Shown here one piece after another: positions 15,951-23,732 of a stretch of 64,000 nucleotides of DNA (the stretch's first letter is position 1; each line of letters starts with the position of its first letter). Made by a program: the position numbers and the translations under genes. The stretch lies in contig DASPIW010000039.1 of assembly GCA_035628915.1 (NCBI GenBank), forward strand, positions 124,001 through 188,000, written 5' to 3'. The DNA is from JARBUG01 sp035628915 (lineage in GTDB: Bacteria > Bacillota > Sulfobacillia > Symbiobacteriales > Symbiobacteriaceae). The notes beneath the pieces were generated by a model that made no database searches, had not been told where the DNA came from, and worked only from the letters and a program-made list of their open reading frames with translations.

Positions 15951-16904
15951 AGAGCGGTATACCCCCCCAGCCGTGTGGCTATCGTGACGAATGGACAGAC
16001 CCCGGCAGGACAGACCTGCCGGGGCCTGGAAAGGCGGGTTTAGCTGCCTAGCAAGACATCGTCGGGGTTGGTACCCCGCTAGTTCATAGCGGAGTGCCAC
16101 CCCCTTTCGGTCGAGCGGCCCGTCCTCCGTCCATGACTATGCCACATAGTGAATTGATTGGTAGGCGCAACCTGACCGGTTGCGTCTTTGAGGTGTTCGC
16201 TTCAACAGTCACCACATCGTTCACCAAGTGCCGGGCCTCGGCCTGGCGAGCATGCGCGCGTTGGACCCACAGCAGATGGTCGGCCCGTCCGGAAGCTGCC
16301 GGAGCGGGCCATACGCCGGTCAGGTCAGCAAGGCCTTCGCGGGGGGCCAATGACTGTGCCCATTTGGTTCAGTGAGCGAAGGGCGAGCAAGCACTCGAAT
16401 TGGGGCCTACCCCGGCGCCGGCGTCGGAGCCGAGCGGCCCCATGAGCATGGTGATGGCCAGACATTTGCCCGCTGTGGCGGGTTGTCAGGAAATACAAGT
16501 CGAGCATGGTGCCAAATTTTGTAGCTTTTGACAAATGAACCGCCAGGAAGCGTTGTCGGATACCCCTCCAGGTAACGAAGGTAGACGAAAACGATCGAAT
16601 CATGTCGTTTCTGCCTCTGCTTGCGACCAGTGAGGGCTGGTGCGGGCCTGGAGCCTGGTTCATTTGTCAATCGGTACAAGCCAGTTTCGGCCATCAGCTT
16701 GTACATTTTTACGACCGCTCGGCTGCTGCAGTGAAGGCCATGCCGGCGCCGGTGGCGTTGTATACGGGCGGTGCGGAAGGCGCCCTGGTGCGGCGATGGC
16801 CCTGGGTAGTTGGCGGCGTATACCCATTGGCTGCGTGCGACCGGCCCGGAGGCAGGGTAAACCCCGATTTGCACCTTCATAGTCCTGAGTTGCTCTTACA
16901 TAAA
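15951..16904. other. Gene-poor region, possible decayed mobile element
   Basis: Nearly 1 kb without a convincing gene. It holds a perfect 10-bp hairpin (16000-16009 with 16015-16024, loop ACAGA; no T-run) soon after the M23 gene, and a 7-bp hairpin CGCAACC-TGACC-GGTTGCG near 16170. On the minus strand around 16660-16860, two reading frames hold fragments (PMGIRRQL in one, HCSSRAVVKMYKLMAETGLY in the other) that look like the HTH part of an IS3-type transposase broken by a frameshift. The match is weak, and no terminal repeats were found. Confidence 0.35.
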
Positions 16905-16936
16905 GCCGGACCTGATGCATGTGCGTCAGGTCCGGC
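16905..16936 (-). terminator. Terminator of the unknown gene at 16942
   Basis: A perfect 11-bp stem (16905-16915 with 16926-16936) just past the stop of the minus-strand gene, followed on that strand by TTTATG. The T-run is short but the stem is strong. Confidence 0.7.
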
Positions 16937-16941
16937 CCATT

Positions 16942-17484
16942 CTACTGGCTCTCACCGTTATTGTGCTTCGCGTTCGTCCCCTGCTTTGCAGCCGCCGCGT
17001 CTTCCTGGCTCTCAATGCGCGGTGTTATCGTCGCTGTCGTCCAGCAGCCGCAAACGAAAGCCCCGCCTTCATCCTCCGCAATTTCCGTATCCATCTCGTA
17101 CCAGACGTCCGGGCGGAGCTCGATCCGGGAGGCCTCGAACAGAGCCTTCAGCCCGCGAATGGCGGGCGCCTTCGCCCGACTGGCGAACTTCAGGGGGTAG
17201 GTGTCGGGCTCCTTCTGCTTGGGGTTCTCGGGCGGGGCAACCGCTGCCACGGTGAGGAAGTACTGCCCCGATACGTCACGGAAGGTGACCTTGACCCAGG
17301 TGGGGTCGGGCGTTGCGATGCGCTTTTTGGAGGTTTCCGCTAGCTGGACGCCCGTCGCCACGTTGCCGAGGAGGGTGCCCGGGCTCCCGATCCGCCACTG
17401 GGGCGCATCGCCGTATAGGGGGAGTTGGATTCGCTCCGGGTCGACGCTGATCACCTTGGCGCCCTTGAAGTTACGGACCTCCAC
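16942..17484 (-). CDS. Protein of unknown function
   Basis: A protein of about 180 residues with no signal peptide or membrane segment. It is mixed alpha/beta in look, with alternating hydrophobic stretches (WVKVTFRDVSGQYFLTVAAVA) and a polar Asn/Gln/Ala tail. A lone CGC pair near the end does not make a zinc site. No family was recognised. The GTG at 17484 is chosen because GGAGGTG precedes it; this start and its ribosome site lie inside a perfect hairpin (see 17482-17516). It is monocistronic, between the gene-poor region and the flagellin-modification genes. Confidence 0.6.
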   Translation of the reverse strand: MEVRNFKGAKVISVDPERIQLPLYGDAPQWRIGSPGTLLGNVATGVQLAETSKKRIATPDPTWVKVTFRDVSGQYFLTVAAVAPPENPKQKEPDTYPLKFASRAKAPAIRGLKALFEASRIELRPDVWYEMDTEIAEDEGGAFVCGCWTTATITPRIESQEDAAAAKQGTNAKHNNGESQ

Positions 17485-17516
17485 CAGAACGCACCTCCAT
17501 GTAGATGGTTCTGGTG
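17482..17516 (-). promoter_or_regulatory. Hairpin covering start codon and ribosome site
   Basis: In the mRNA, CACCAGAAC (17516-17508) pairs perfectly with GTTCTGGTG (17490-17482). The GTG start codon is the last three bases of the stem, and the GGAGG lies in the 17-base loop. The structure could lower or gate translation of the unknown gene. Confidence 0.6.
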
Positions 17517-17650
17517 TTAAGTACGTGATGGCTGTCAGTCTTGTTCGATGCACCAGGTAGACTTCTTATGCGTCACGCCATCGACTACACCGTTCTCCGG
17601 GAAATCCCTGATACTACCACTGACGTCCTCAGAGCTTGTTTGCAGCCGGC

Positions 17651-18682
17651 TCAAGGCCCTTCTTTGATCGCGAGGATTTCCATTGAGCCGTTGTACTGAG
17701 CCGACACATGGTATTCCATGACACGGAAACCCGATCGCTCGAGTAGCTCATGCAGCGAGCGGAAAGAGAAGTAGTTTAGGTGCTCAACCACGCGCCACAT
17801 CGGGTCCCGATCTTTCAGAATCATAGTAAATCCGCTTTCAAAGTTGGGGGTCGAAAGCCAGAGCACACCCCTGTCCACCAGCATGGCCCGCGCCTTTTCC
17901 AGGACGGCTGATGGAGCGGGCAGGTGCTCGATTACATCACCCATGCAGATGACATCAAACTCTTGGTCAGTCTCTAGTTTGAGGAAGTCAACGGCGTGAA
18001 CGGGGACGTCTAGCATCCGTGAAACGACTTCTGCCTGCATGGGTCTGATGTCGACCCCCGTCACCTCAAACAGATACTCCTTGGCCACGGCCGTCATTTC
18101 TCCGGCCCCGACGCCGACTTCAAGCAGCCGGTAGCCAGGTGCATGACTGAGTATTCTGCTCATGATCATGCCGAGGGTCGGGAGCCGGGCAACGTTGGGA
18201 TTTAGGTTGTGAGCTGTTTTCGCAAGAATGTCGCCGATCCTGGCCGGGTAATTGTGGGCAAACAGGTGGTGGCAGTGTTCGCACTCCATCCAGATGCGGA
18301 TAGGGTTAAACCCAGGGATGAAATCGACATTTGTGACGGCATTGAATGCCGAATGCAGACGCCCTCGTCGGCCGCACAGGGGGCAGTCTGATACATAGGT
18401 CTCTTCGGGCATCTGGAAGACGTAAGGATGCGACCGGTGATTAGCAGGTACCAACTGCGCCGCAAGGTCAGGCTTCAGTGAAAAAGCCTGAAAATGGTGC
18501 TCAATGGCCTTGACCACGTTGCGTTGCCTGTTGAAGATCTCACCGAGGCGAAAGTGGCTCAAGGGAGCCATTTCCACAAGATCCGCCTCGGTGACAAGCT
18601 TCTGGTACTGCTCCGCAGCTGCGATATCGTCTCCACGCTGCAACAGTGCCTCGGCCTGACTAAGAATCTGCCTCGAGTCCAT
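17651..18682 (-). CDS. TPR-linked class I SAM-dependent methyltransferase
   Basis: A 343-residue protein. Residues 1-75 form TPR-like helical repeats (AEQYQKLVTEADL, FRLGEIFNRQRNVVKAIEHHFQAF). A small four-Cys module follows (CPLCGRR and CEHCHHLF). The methyltransferase fold then starts with the SAM-binding motif LLEVGVGAGEMTAV at about 185 and goes on with VTGVDI and DVICMGDVIEHLP. This set is common in sugar-methyl and surface-glycan enzymes. It lies 58 bases after a glycosyltransferase gene on the same strand and beside flagellin, so flagellin glycan methylation is a reasonable guess. Confidence 0.8.
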   Translation of the reverse strand: MDSRQILSQAEALLQRGDDIAAAEQYQKLVTEADLVEMAPLSHFRLGEIFNRQRNVVKAIEHHFQAFSLKPDLAAQLVPANHRSHPYVFQMPEETYVSDCPLCGRRGRLHSAFNAVTNVDFIPGFNPIRIWMECEHCHHLFAHNYPARIGDILAKTAHNLNPNVARLPTLGMIMSRILSHAPGYRLLEVGVGAGEMTAVAKEYLFEVTGVDIRPMQAEVVSRMLDVPVHAVDFLKLETDQEFDVICMGDVIEHLPAPSAVLEKARAMLVDRGVLWLSTPNFESGFTMILKDRDPMWRVVEHLNYFSFRSLHELLERSGFRVMEYHVSAQYNGSMEILAIKEGP

Positions 18683-18740
18683 TCTTTCCCCTCCGGTCTG
18701 TAACGTCGCACAATAGGGGCACCCGACGGCATCGCCGCTG

Positions 18741-21170
18741 TTACACCAGCACGCAACTGATCTTCGGAGCCCGCAGCAACTCCCGCTTCGGCTCGCGCAT
18801 GGGCTTGATGGCTCTGAGTTCGACCTGCATCTCCCGGACTACGTTCCGCAGGCTGTAGACATCCCGGTGGACCTCGTCAAGCGGCTTCCCCTGATATCGT
18901 TCCTTGTCTACATACAAGGTGATTTGCGCGACCTCCCAGTCGCCCCGGTACCCGTAGTCAGCCCGCCAATAGATGGGCTGGCTGAAGTACTGGAACGAGC
19001 CCAGGAAGTATTGCCGCACATGCGTCGGGTCCTCGTAGGCGTCATCGGAAGAGCCATAGGGAACCCGGAAGACAGCCGCCGCACCGGGCTTCGCCACGCG
19101 GTAAAGCTCCTGCATGAACGGCAGCGGGTTACGCAGATGCTCCAACAGGTGGTTGGCCTGGAATTCATCCACGGAGTTGTCGTTCAGCGGCAACGGCTGC
19201 TCCCCGCAGGCGTCAAGGTCTGCGACGATGTCGACCCCGGGGAGCGACACGATATCGAGGTTGATCCAGTCCGGGAGAATATTGCGCCCACACCCCAGGT
19301 GCAGCCGGGTGGGCTTCTCCGCAGCCCCTTCTTTGAGAAGGGCTGACAGGGGACGATGTTTACGGCCTAGTTCCAACAGGCGCCCGGCTTTGGCGTGCTT
19401 TCCCAGGCGCTCCAGGGCCAGGGCGCCCCTGTAATACACCCGGACATGGGCAGGCCCGGCATCGACGCACGCCTCTAAGTATTTGGCGGCGGCCCGCATG
19501 TCGCCGGATTCATAAGCGCACAGCCCCAGGACCATCTGTGCGTCCGGCTCTGAGGCGGCGCGGCTGGCCAGGGCCTTTGCCTTGTGGTGCAGGCCGGTAC
19601 GGTACAGTAGAGCGGCGGCCTGCGCACTGCGCTGTACTTCCGTCCCGGCCAGGTACCCCGTGCCGATCTCAAACAGCTCCCAGCAGCCGACCTCGGCCCA
19701 CATGGTGAGCAGGCAGCGGAGCATCCACTGGTGCTCCTGGGCGACCTGCCGCCCGCTCAGCAGCGATTCCAGCGTCTTGCGCCAGGGTACGGGGACAGCC
19801 TGCAAGGCGTCTCCCAGTTCCGCCCCTTCATTGAGCCATATAGCCGCTGTCGCCAGGTGAATATCTCCGTCAACACCCAGAAGTGTGCCGATGAAACGGG
19901 CGCGTTCCCAGTTTCCTGCCCGTGCCAGACCATGCAGTACGTAAACTGAGGGTATGTCGACGGTCCCGATGCTTTGCGCCAGCGTAGTGGCGCGGTCAAG
20001 TTCGCCGGCGCGGAGCAGGACGCCGACTCCGGCAGCGGCCACCGTGGCCGCGGGCATCTCCTCGACGGCCTCGACGGTCGCCCTGCGGACCCCGGCTGCC
20101 ATCTCCAAATGCCGGACCCACTGGTTGGCAAGGGTCACATCCATGGGGTCGCCCTGCACTCCGGCGCGCCATGCTGCCAGCGCCCGCTCGTGCTGGCCTT
20201 CCTCCCAAAGGGCGATGGCCTCCAGGTCAGTCAGTTGGGCGGCTGAGCGAGGGGTGATGCCCGGAGCCGTCTCCGGAATCGCCCGCAATGCCGCCGTGCA
20301 GCGGCGTACGACAACGAAATCCCCTTCCTGGGCGGCAGCCAGGGCCATGCGCAGGTGCGCATCCGCGGCGGCGGCAGCCGAATTCGCTTTGGTGGACGCC
20401 AGCGCCCATGCCTCGGCGTACCGACCCTGCCGGTGCACAAGCTCCGACAGCGTGATGCCGGCAAAGTCGCTCAGCATGTCGTCCGGGAGCGCCGCCATCA
20501 TCCGGCGGAAATACTGCTCTCCCTGCTCCATTTCATACATAAGGAAATGCTCAAAGCCAAGGTAGTACAAGAGGTCCTTCCGGTTAGGGTTCTCTCTCAT
20601 TTCCTCAGTCAACAACCTTACGTTCCGCTCCCGGCGTCCTTTCCGGGCATCCTCCTGCTCACAGTACCCAAAATGCTCGATCTCCAGATTGACCGTGCCC
20701 ACCCGGTTTCGATCGGCACAAATCGAATCGATCGCCTGCTCGTGGATCCGCCCCTCAAACCGGTAGCCCCGCCCGTTGCGGAAGATGCGCAGCACCGGTA
20801 TCCGGCCGACGGAAGCGCCCCGGTTGACCAGTGTGATCATGTATGCATCCTGCTCCGGGCTGCTCAGCGCTGAGAACAGCATCTCTTCTTTGCCGCCGAC
20901 TACAGCCTCGTCGGCATCCAGCACCAGAATCCAATCGCCCAGTGCCTTCGCAAGGCTGTGGTTGCGGGCCGTCGAAAAGTTGTCTTCCCATGGGTGATGG
21001 AAGACGCGGGCACCATAGGAGCGCGCGATCTCCACGGTGGCATCGGTAGAACCGGTGTCGACGACGATGATCTCGTGCGCAATCGGCTTTACGCTCTCCA
21101 GAGCCCGCGGGAGGTTCTCCTGTTCGTTTTTCACGATCATGCACACCGAGAGTCTCGGCCGCCTGTTCAA
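18741..21170 (-). CDS. Glycosyltransferase family 2, TPR and methyltransferase fusion
   Basis: An 809-residue three-part enzyme. Residues 5-230 are a GT-A glycosyltransferase family 2 domain (SVCMIVKNEQENL, EIIVVDTGSTDATVEIA, and the metal-binding LDADEA). The middle, about 200-600, is built from TPR-like helices, as in OGT-type or SunS-like transferases that hold protein substrates. The end, about 620-760, is a SAM-methyltransferase-like domain (LHLGCGRNILPDWINLD and FQANHLLEHLRNPLPF). Start is TTG 21170 behind GGGGGAAGGGG. It is encoded divergently from flagellin, so O-glycosylation of flagellin with further methylation is the likely job. The acceptor and the sugar are not known. Confidence 0.85.
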   Translation of the reverse strand: MNRRPRLSVCMIVKNEQENLPRALESVKPIAHEIIVVDTGSTDATVEIARSYGARVFHHPWEDNFSTARNHSLAKALGDWILVLDADEAVVGGKEEMLFSALSSPEQDAYMITLVNRGASVGRIPVLRIFRNGRGYRFEGRIHEQAIDSICADRNRVGTVNLEIEHFGYCEQEDARKGRRERNVRLLTEEMRENPNRKDLLYYLGFEHFLMYEMEQGEQYFRRMMAALPDDMLSDFAGITLSELVHRQGRYAEAWALASTKANSAAAAADAHLRMALAAAQEGDFVVVRRCTAALRAIPETAPGITPRSAAQLTDLEAIALWEEGQHERALAAWRAGVQGDPMDVTLANQWVRHLEMAAGVRRATVEAVEEMPAATVAAAGVGVLLRAGELDRATTLAQSIGTVDIPSVYVLHGLARAGNWERARFIGTLLGVDGDIHLATAAIWLNEGAELGDALQAVPVPWRKTLESLLSGRQVAQEHQWMLRCLLTMWAEVGCWELFEIGTGYLAGTEVQRSAQAAALLYRTGLHHKAKALASRAASEPDAQMVLGLCAYESGDMRAAAKYLEACVDAGPAHVRVYYRGALALERLGKHAKAGRLLELGRKHRPLSALLKEGAAEKPTRLHLGCGRNILPDWINLDIVSLPGVDIVADLDACGEQPLPLNDNSVDEFQANHLLEHLRNPLPFMQELYRVAKPGAAAVFRVPYGSSDDAYEDPTHVRQYFLGSFQYFSQPIYWRADYGYRGDWEVAQITLYVDKERYQGKPLDEVHRDVYSLRNVVREMQVELRAIKPMREPKRELLRAPKISCVLV

Positions 21171-21470
21171 GCGTGTCCGCCCCTTCCCCCTGGCTTTAGG
21201 TCACACTCAACATTCGTTGTCAGGCTTACTGTTCCTCCCGCTTGATGAATGGATATGAAAACTAGCTAAACGTAGTCGAAAACGGGAGATTGACCCAGAC
21301 AATCGCTGTGATCCGCCCCTCAGGGAGGTATTCGTCGGTTAAGGTTTCCTGCTGCCGCGCTCAGACATGAAACAGCGGCGACAGACGGCGCACCGGCCCA
21401 GCCGGCAGGGAAGATGCTCAACCGCTGTCGAGGCAACAGCAAAGCGCAGAATACGCAAGGAGGCACTTTC
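21171..21470. other. Divergent region between glycosyltransferase and flagellin
   Basis: Exactly 300 bases with no gene. It should hold the flagellin promoter. A TAAA at 21267-21270 is present, but the matching GCCGATAA box is not, so I cannot point to a sigma-28 promoter with confidence. The flagellin ribosome site AAGGAGG ends at 21463. Confidence 0.5.
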
Positions 21471-22895
21471 ATGCGCATCAACACCAACATGTCTGCTTTG
21501 AACGCCTGGCGCAACATGACCGTGAACAGCAACAACATGTCCAAGGCTCTGGAGAAGCTCTCTTCCGGTTACCGGGTCAACCGTGGCGCCGACGACGCCG
21601 CCGGCCTCGCAGTCTCCGAAAAGATGCGCTCCGCAATCCGCGGCACTAACATGGCGATTCGGAACTCCCAGGACGGCATCTCCATGGTACAGACCGCAGA
21701 AGGCGCCCTCAACGAGACGCAGTCGATTCTGCAGCGCATGCGTGAGTTGGCGGTCCAGTCGTCCACCGGCACCCTGGAGAACTCCGACCGCCTTCTGCTG
21801 CAGGAAGAATTCGAACAGCTCCAGTCGGAAATTACGCGGATTGCCAACAATACCAAGTTCAACGGCAAGGCGCTGCTGGACGGCACGGCCGGTCTGTCGG
21901 CCAGCTCCGACAGCACGTATACCACCAACATCTCCGGCGGATCGAGCACCGTTGCTGCGACCTACGCCTTCACAAGCATCGACGCCGCAACCGCCGCCAC
22001 GGTCTACATGGCGAACGCCTCTTCGGGCGCCGCCGGTTCCCAGGGCGCCGCCTTCGCCAACTCCGGTGACACCTTTGATGTCGCCCAGACCATTACGGTC
22101 AACGGGTATGCGTATAGCGTCACCACCGCGACCACGGCGCAGAGCTTCGTCAACATGGTAAACGCCAACAGCGACAAGACCGGTGTCTCGGCGACCTTTG
22201 ATACCGACGAAGTCAAATTCACCCAGGCTAGCGTTGGCAGCAAGTACAGCATCGAGGTCAGCACCACCGCCACCGCCGCCATGGCATTCTCCACCACGAA
22301 CAACGGCGGCTACGGCACCGCAGCTCTGGGGACCCTGGCTGACGTCGGCAACGACGCCAACGGCACCCTCGCCGGCCACACAGTCGTCGGCAACGGCAAC
22401 AGCCTGACGGTTATGGACGGCGCCGCCAAGGGCCTCTCCTTCGACGTTGACTCCACGTCCAGTGGCGTGGCCGCTAACATCACTGTCGCCTCCAACGGCA
22501 CCGTCAACATTCAGACGGGATCCGAGGCCAGCGTCACGCTTTCCGTCTCCTTCTCGTCGATGACCGCCGCGGCCCTCGATGTGGACACCACCGACATCGA
22601 CGTCGAAACGGCCTCGGCCGCCACTTCGGCCATCACGGCCCTGGACACGGCCCTCGACACGGTCTCCGAGGAACGTGCGAGACTGGGCGCCCTCCAGAAC
22701 CGGTTGGAGTACACCGTCTCCAACCTGAGCACCACTTCCGAGAACCTGAGCGCCGCTGAAAGCCGTGTGCGTGACGTCGACATGGCTTCGGAAATGGCCA
22801 ACTTCACGAAGTACCAGATCCTGCAGCAGGCCTCGACGGCCATGCTGGCTCAGGCCAACCAGTCGACCCAGGGCATCCTCTCCCTGCTCCGGTAA
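21471..22895 (+). CDS. fliC: Flagellin
   Basis: The filament subunit, 474 residues. The conserved N-terminal D0/D1 part is MRINTNMSALNAWRN, with LSSGYRVNRGADDAAGLAVSEKM and later ANNTKFNGKALLDG. The C-terminal part has LGALQNRLEYTVSNL and ends in ANQSTQGILSLLR. The middle (about 150-390) is a Ser/Thr/Ala-rich variable surface domain, well suited to O-glycosylation by the enzymes encoded next door. ATG 21471 follows AAGGAGG at 7 bases. It stands alone and ends with a very strong terminator, as usual for a highly expressed gene. FliS is the expected secretion chaperone. Confidence 0.97.
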   Translation: MRINTNMSALNAWRNMTVNSNNMSKALEKLSSGYRVNRGADDAAGLAVSEKMRSAIRGTNMAIRNSQDGISMVQTAEGALNETQSILQRMRELAVQSSTGTLENSDRLLLQEEFEQLQSEITRIANNTKFNGKALLDGTAGLSASSDSTYTTNISGGSSTVAATYAFTSIDAATAATVYMANASSGAAGSQGAAFANSGDTFDVAQTITVNGYAYSVTTATTAQSFVNMVNANSDKTGVSATFDTDEVKFTQASVGSKYSIEVSTTATAAMAFSTTNNGGYGTAALGTLADVGNDANGTLAGHTVVGNGNSLTVMDGAAKGLSFDVDSTSSGVAANITVASNGTVNIQTGSEASVTLSVSFSSMTAAALDVDTTDIDVETASAATSAITALDTALDTVSEERARLGALQNRLEYTVSNLSTTSENLSAAESRVRDVDMASEMANFTKYQILQQASTAMLAQANQSTQGILSLLR

Positions 22896-22918
22896 GCATA
22901 AAGCGGCCGCTCAAGGCC

Positions 22919-22961
22919 AAAGGACGCCGTCCCCCCACCCGGGGGGACGGCGTCCTTTGTC
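22919..22961 (+). terminator. Strong terminator after flagellin
   Basis: A perfect 18-bp stem (22919-22936 with 22941-22958) with loop ACCC, ending in TTT. It ends the flagellin mRNA and, read the other way, the fliD-fliS-fliT unit that converges on it. Confidence 0.92.
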
Positions 22962-23331
22962 AACGGCGCTGGTTTAGGATCCGGGAATGCCCCTTGTTGT
23001 TGAGGATACGGCTGACTCCCGCCATATTCTCTCGAGTCAGCTGCCGACCTTCCAGTGCGTGCTGAACTACCTGCATGGCTCGCCGGACTTGCGATTCCAG
23101 GGCTCGCTGCTGGACGGCCAGTTCCTGCGCAGCAGCAACTGATTCAGCCGTCCCGGCGCCCTGAGCGATCAGCTCGGCGGTCCGGGCGAGCAGTTCCGTC
23201 CGCCGAGCGAGCAGGGCGTCGACGTCGTCCAGAACCCCGTCGGTGACTGCTGAGGCAAGCAACTCTAACATCCGCTGCCCTAAGAGGTGAGCATCTCGGA
23301 AGAGCGTGGTCAATTCCGCTTCATTACCCAC
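22960..23331 (-). CDS. FliT-like flagellar chaperone candidate
   Basis: A 123-residue, all-helical, Ala/Leu/Arg/Glu-rich protein coded right after fliS with an 8-base overlap. Size, helix content and place fit FliT, the chaperone for the cap protein FliD, whose sequence is too variable for a firm call. GTG 23331 has GGGGAG nine bases upstream, inside the end of fliS. It ends next to the flagellin terminator. The FliT name rests on context. Confidence 0.6.
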   Translation of the reverse strand: MGNEAELTTLFRDAHLLGQRMLELLASAVTDGVLDDVDALLARRTELLARTAELIAQGAGTAESVAAAQELAVQQRALESQVRRAMQVVQHALEGRQLTRENMAGVSRILNNKGHSRILNQRR

Positions 23332-23716
23332 TCGCGCGGACTCCCCGCTGTGCCCGGACCTGCCTGGCCGCCTCGGCCCACGCCGCCTGCAGGTCGACGA
23401 GCGTCAGTGACACTTCGCGGAAGGCCGCGGCATCTTTGTGGATCAGGCCCTGGCTCAAGCGCCATATCCAGTAATCATACAGGCTCAGAAGGTTCTGTGC
23501 GACCTCACCCGCTTCGAAGTTGAGACAGGCGGCCAGTTCACCGAAGATGCGCTGAGCCTTGCCAATATTGGTGCTGACTTCGTCGTACCGGCGAGCCTCC
23601 AAAGCGCTCGCCGCCTGGTCAATGAAGCGGCGGGCGCCGTCATAAAGAAGCGCCACCTGGTTCTCCGGGCCCGAGGTCTCAATTTGATAGGTCCGGTATT
23701 GGTCTATCCTGTTCAC
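23324..23716 (-). CDS. fliS: Flagellin export chaperone FliS
   Basis: FliS binds the C-terminal tail of flagellin in the cytoplasm and keeps it unfolded for export. The 130-residue protein has the family plan of a four-helix bundle, with QYRTYQIETSGPENQVALLYDGARRFI at the start, NIGKAQRIFGELAACLNFE in the middle and NLLSLYDYWIWRL later. It follows fliD by 16 bases and overlaps the FliT-like gene, the common fliD-fliS-fliT order. Confidence 0.93.
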   Translation of the reverse strand: MNRIDQYRTYQIETSGPENQVALLYDGARRFIDQAASALEARRYDEVSTNIGKAQRIFGELAACLNFEAGEVAQNLLSLYDYWIWRLSQGLIHKDAAAFREVSLTLVDLQAAWAEAARQVRAQRGVRASG

Positions 23717-23732
23717 TCCAGTCGCCTCCCGT

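Noticed and set aside
16602..17255. Open frame of over 200 codons on the plus strand
   Set aside because: It is antisense to the unknown gene at 16942-17484, is rich in Arg/Pro/Ser and has no ribosome site. It is a shadow frame.
21241..21470. Sigma-28 promoter of flagellin
   Set aside because: TAAA is present at 21267, but no GCCGATAA-like box lies at the right distance. I do not claim the promoter, though FliA control is expected.
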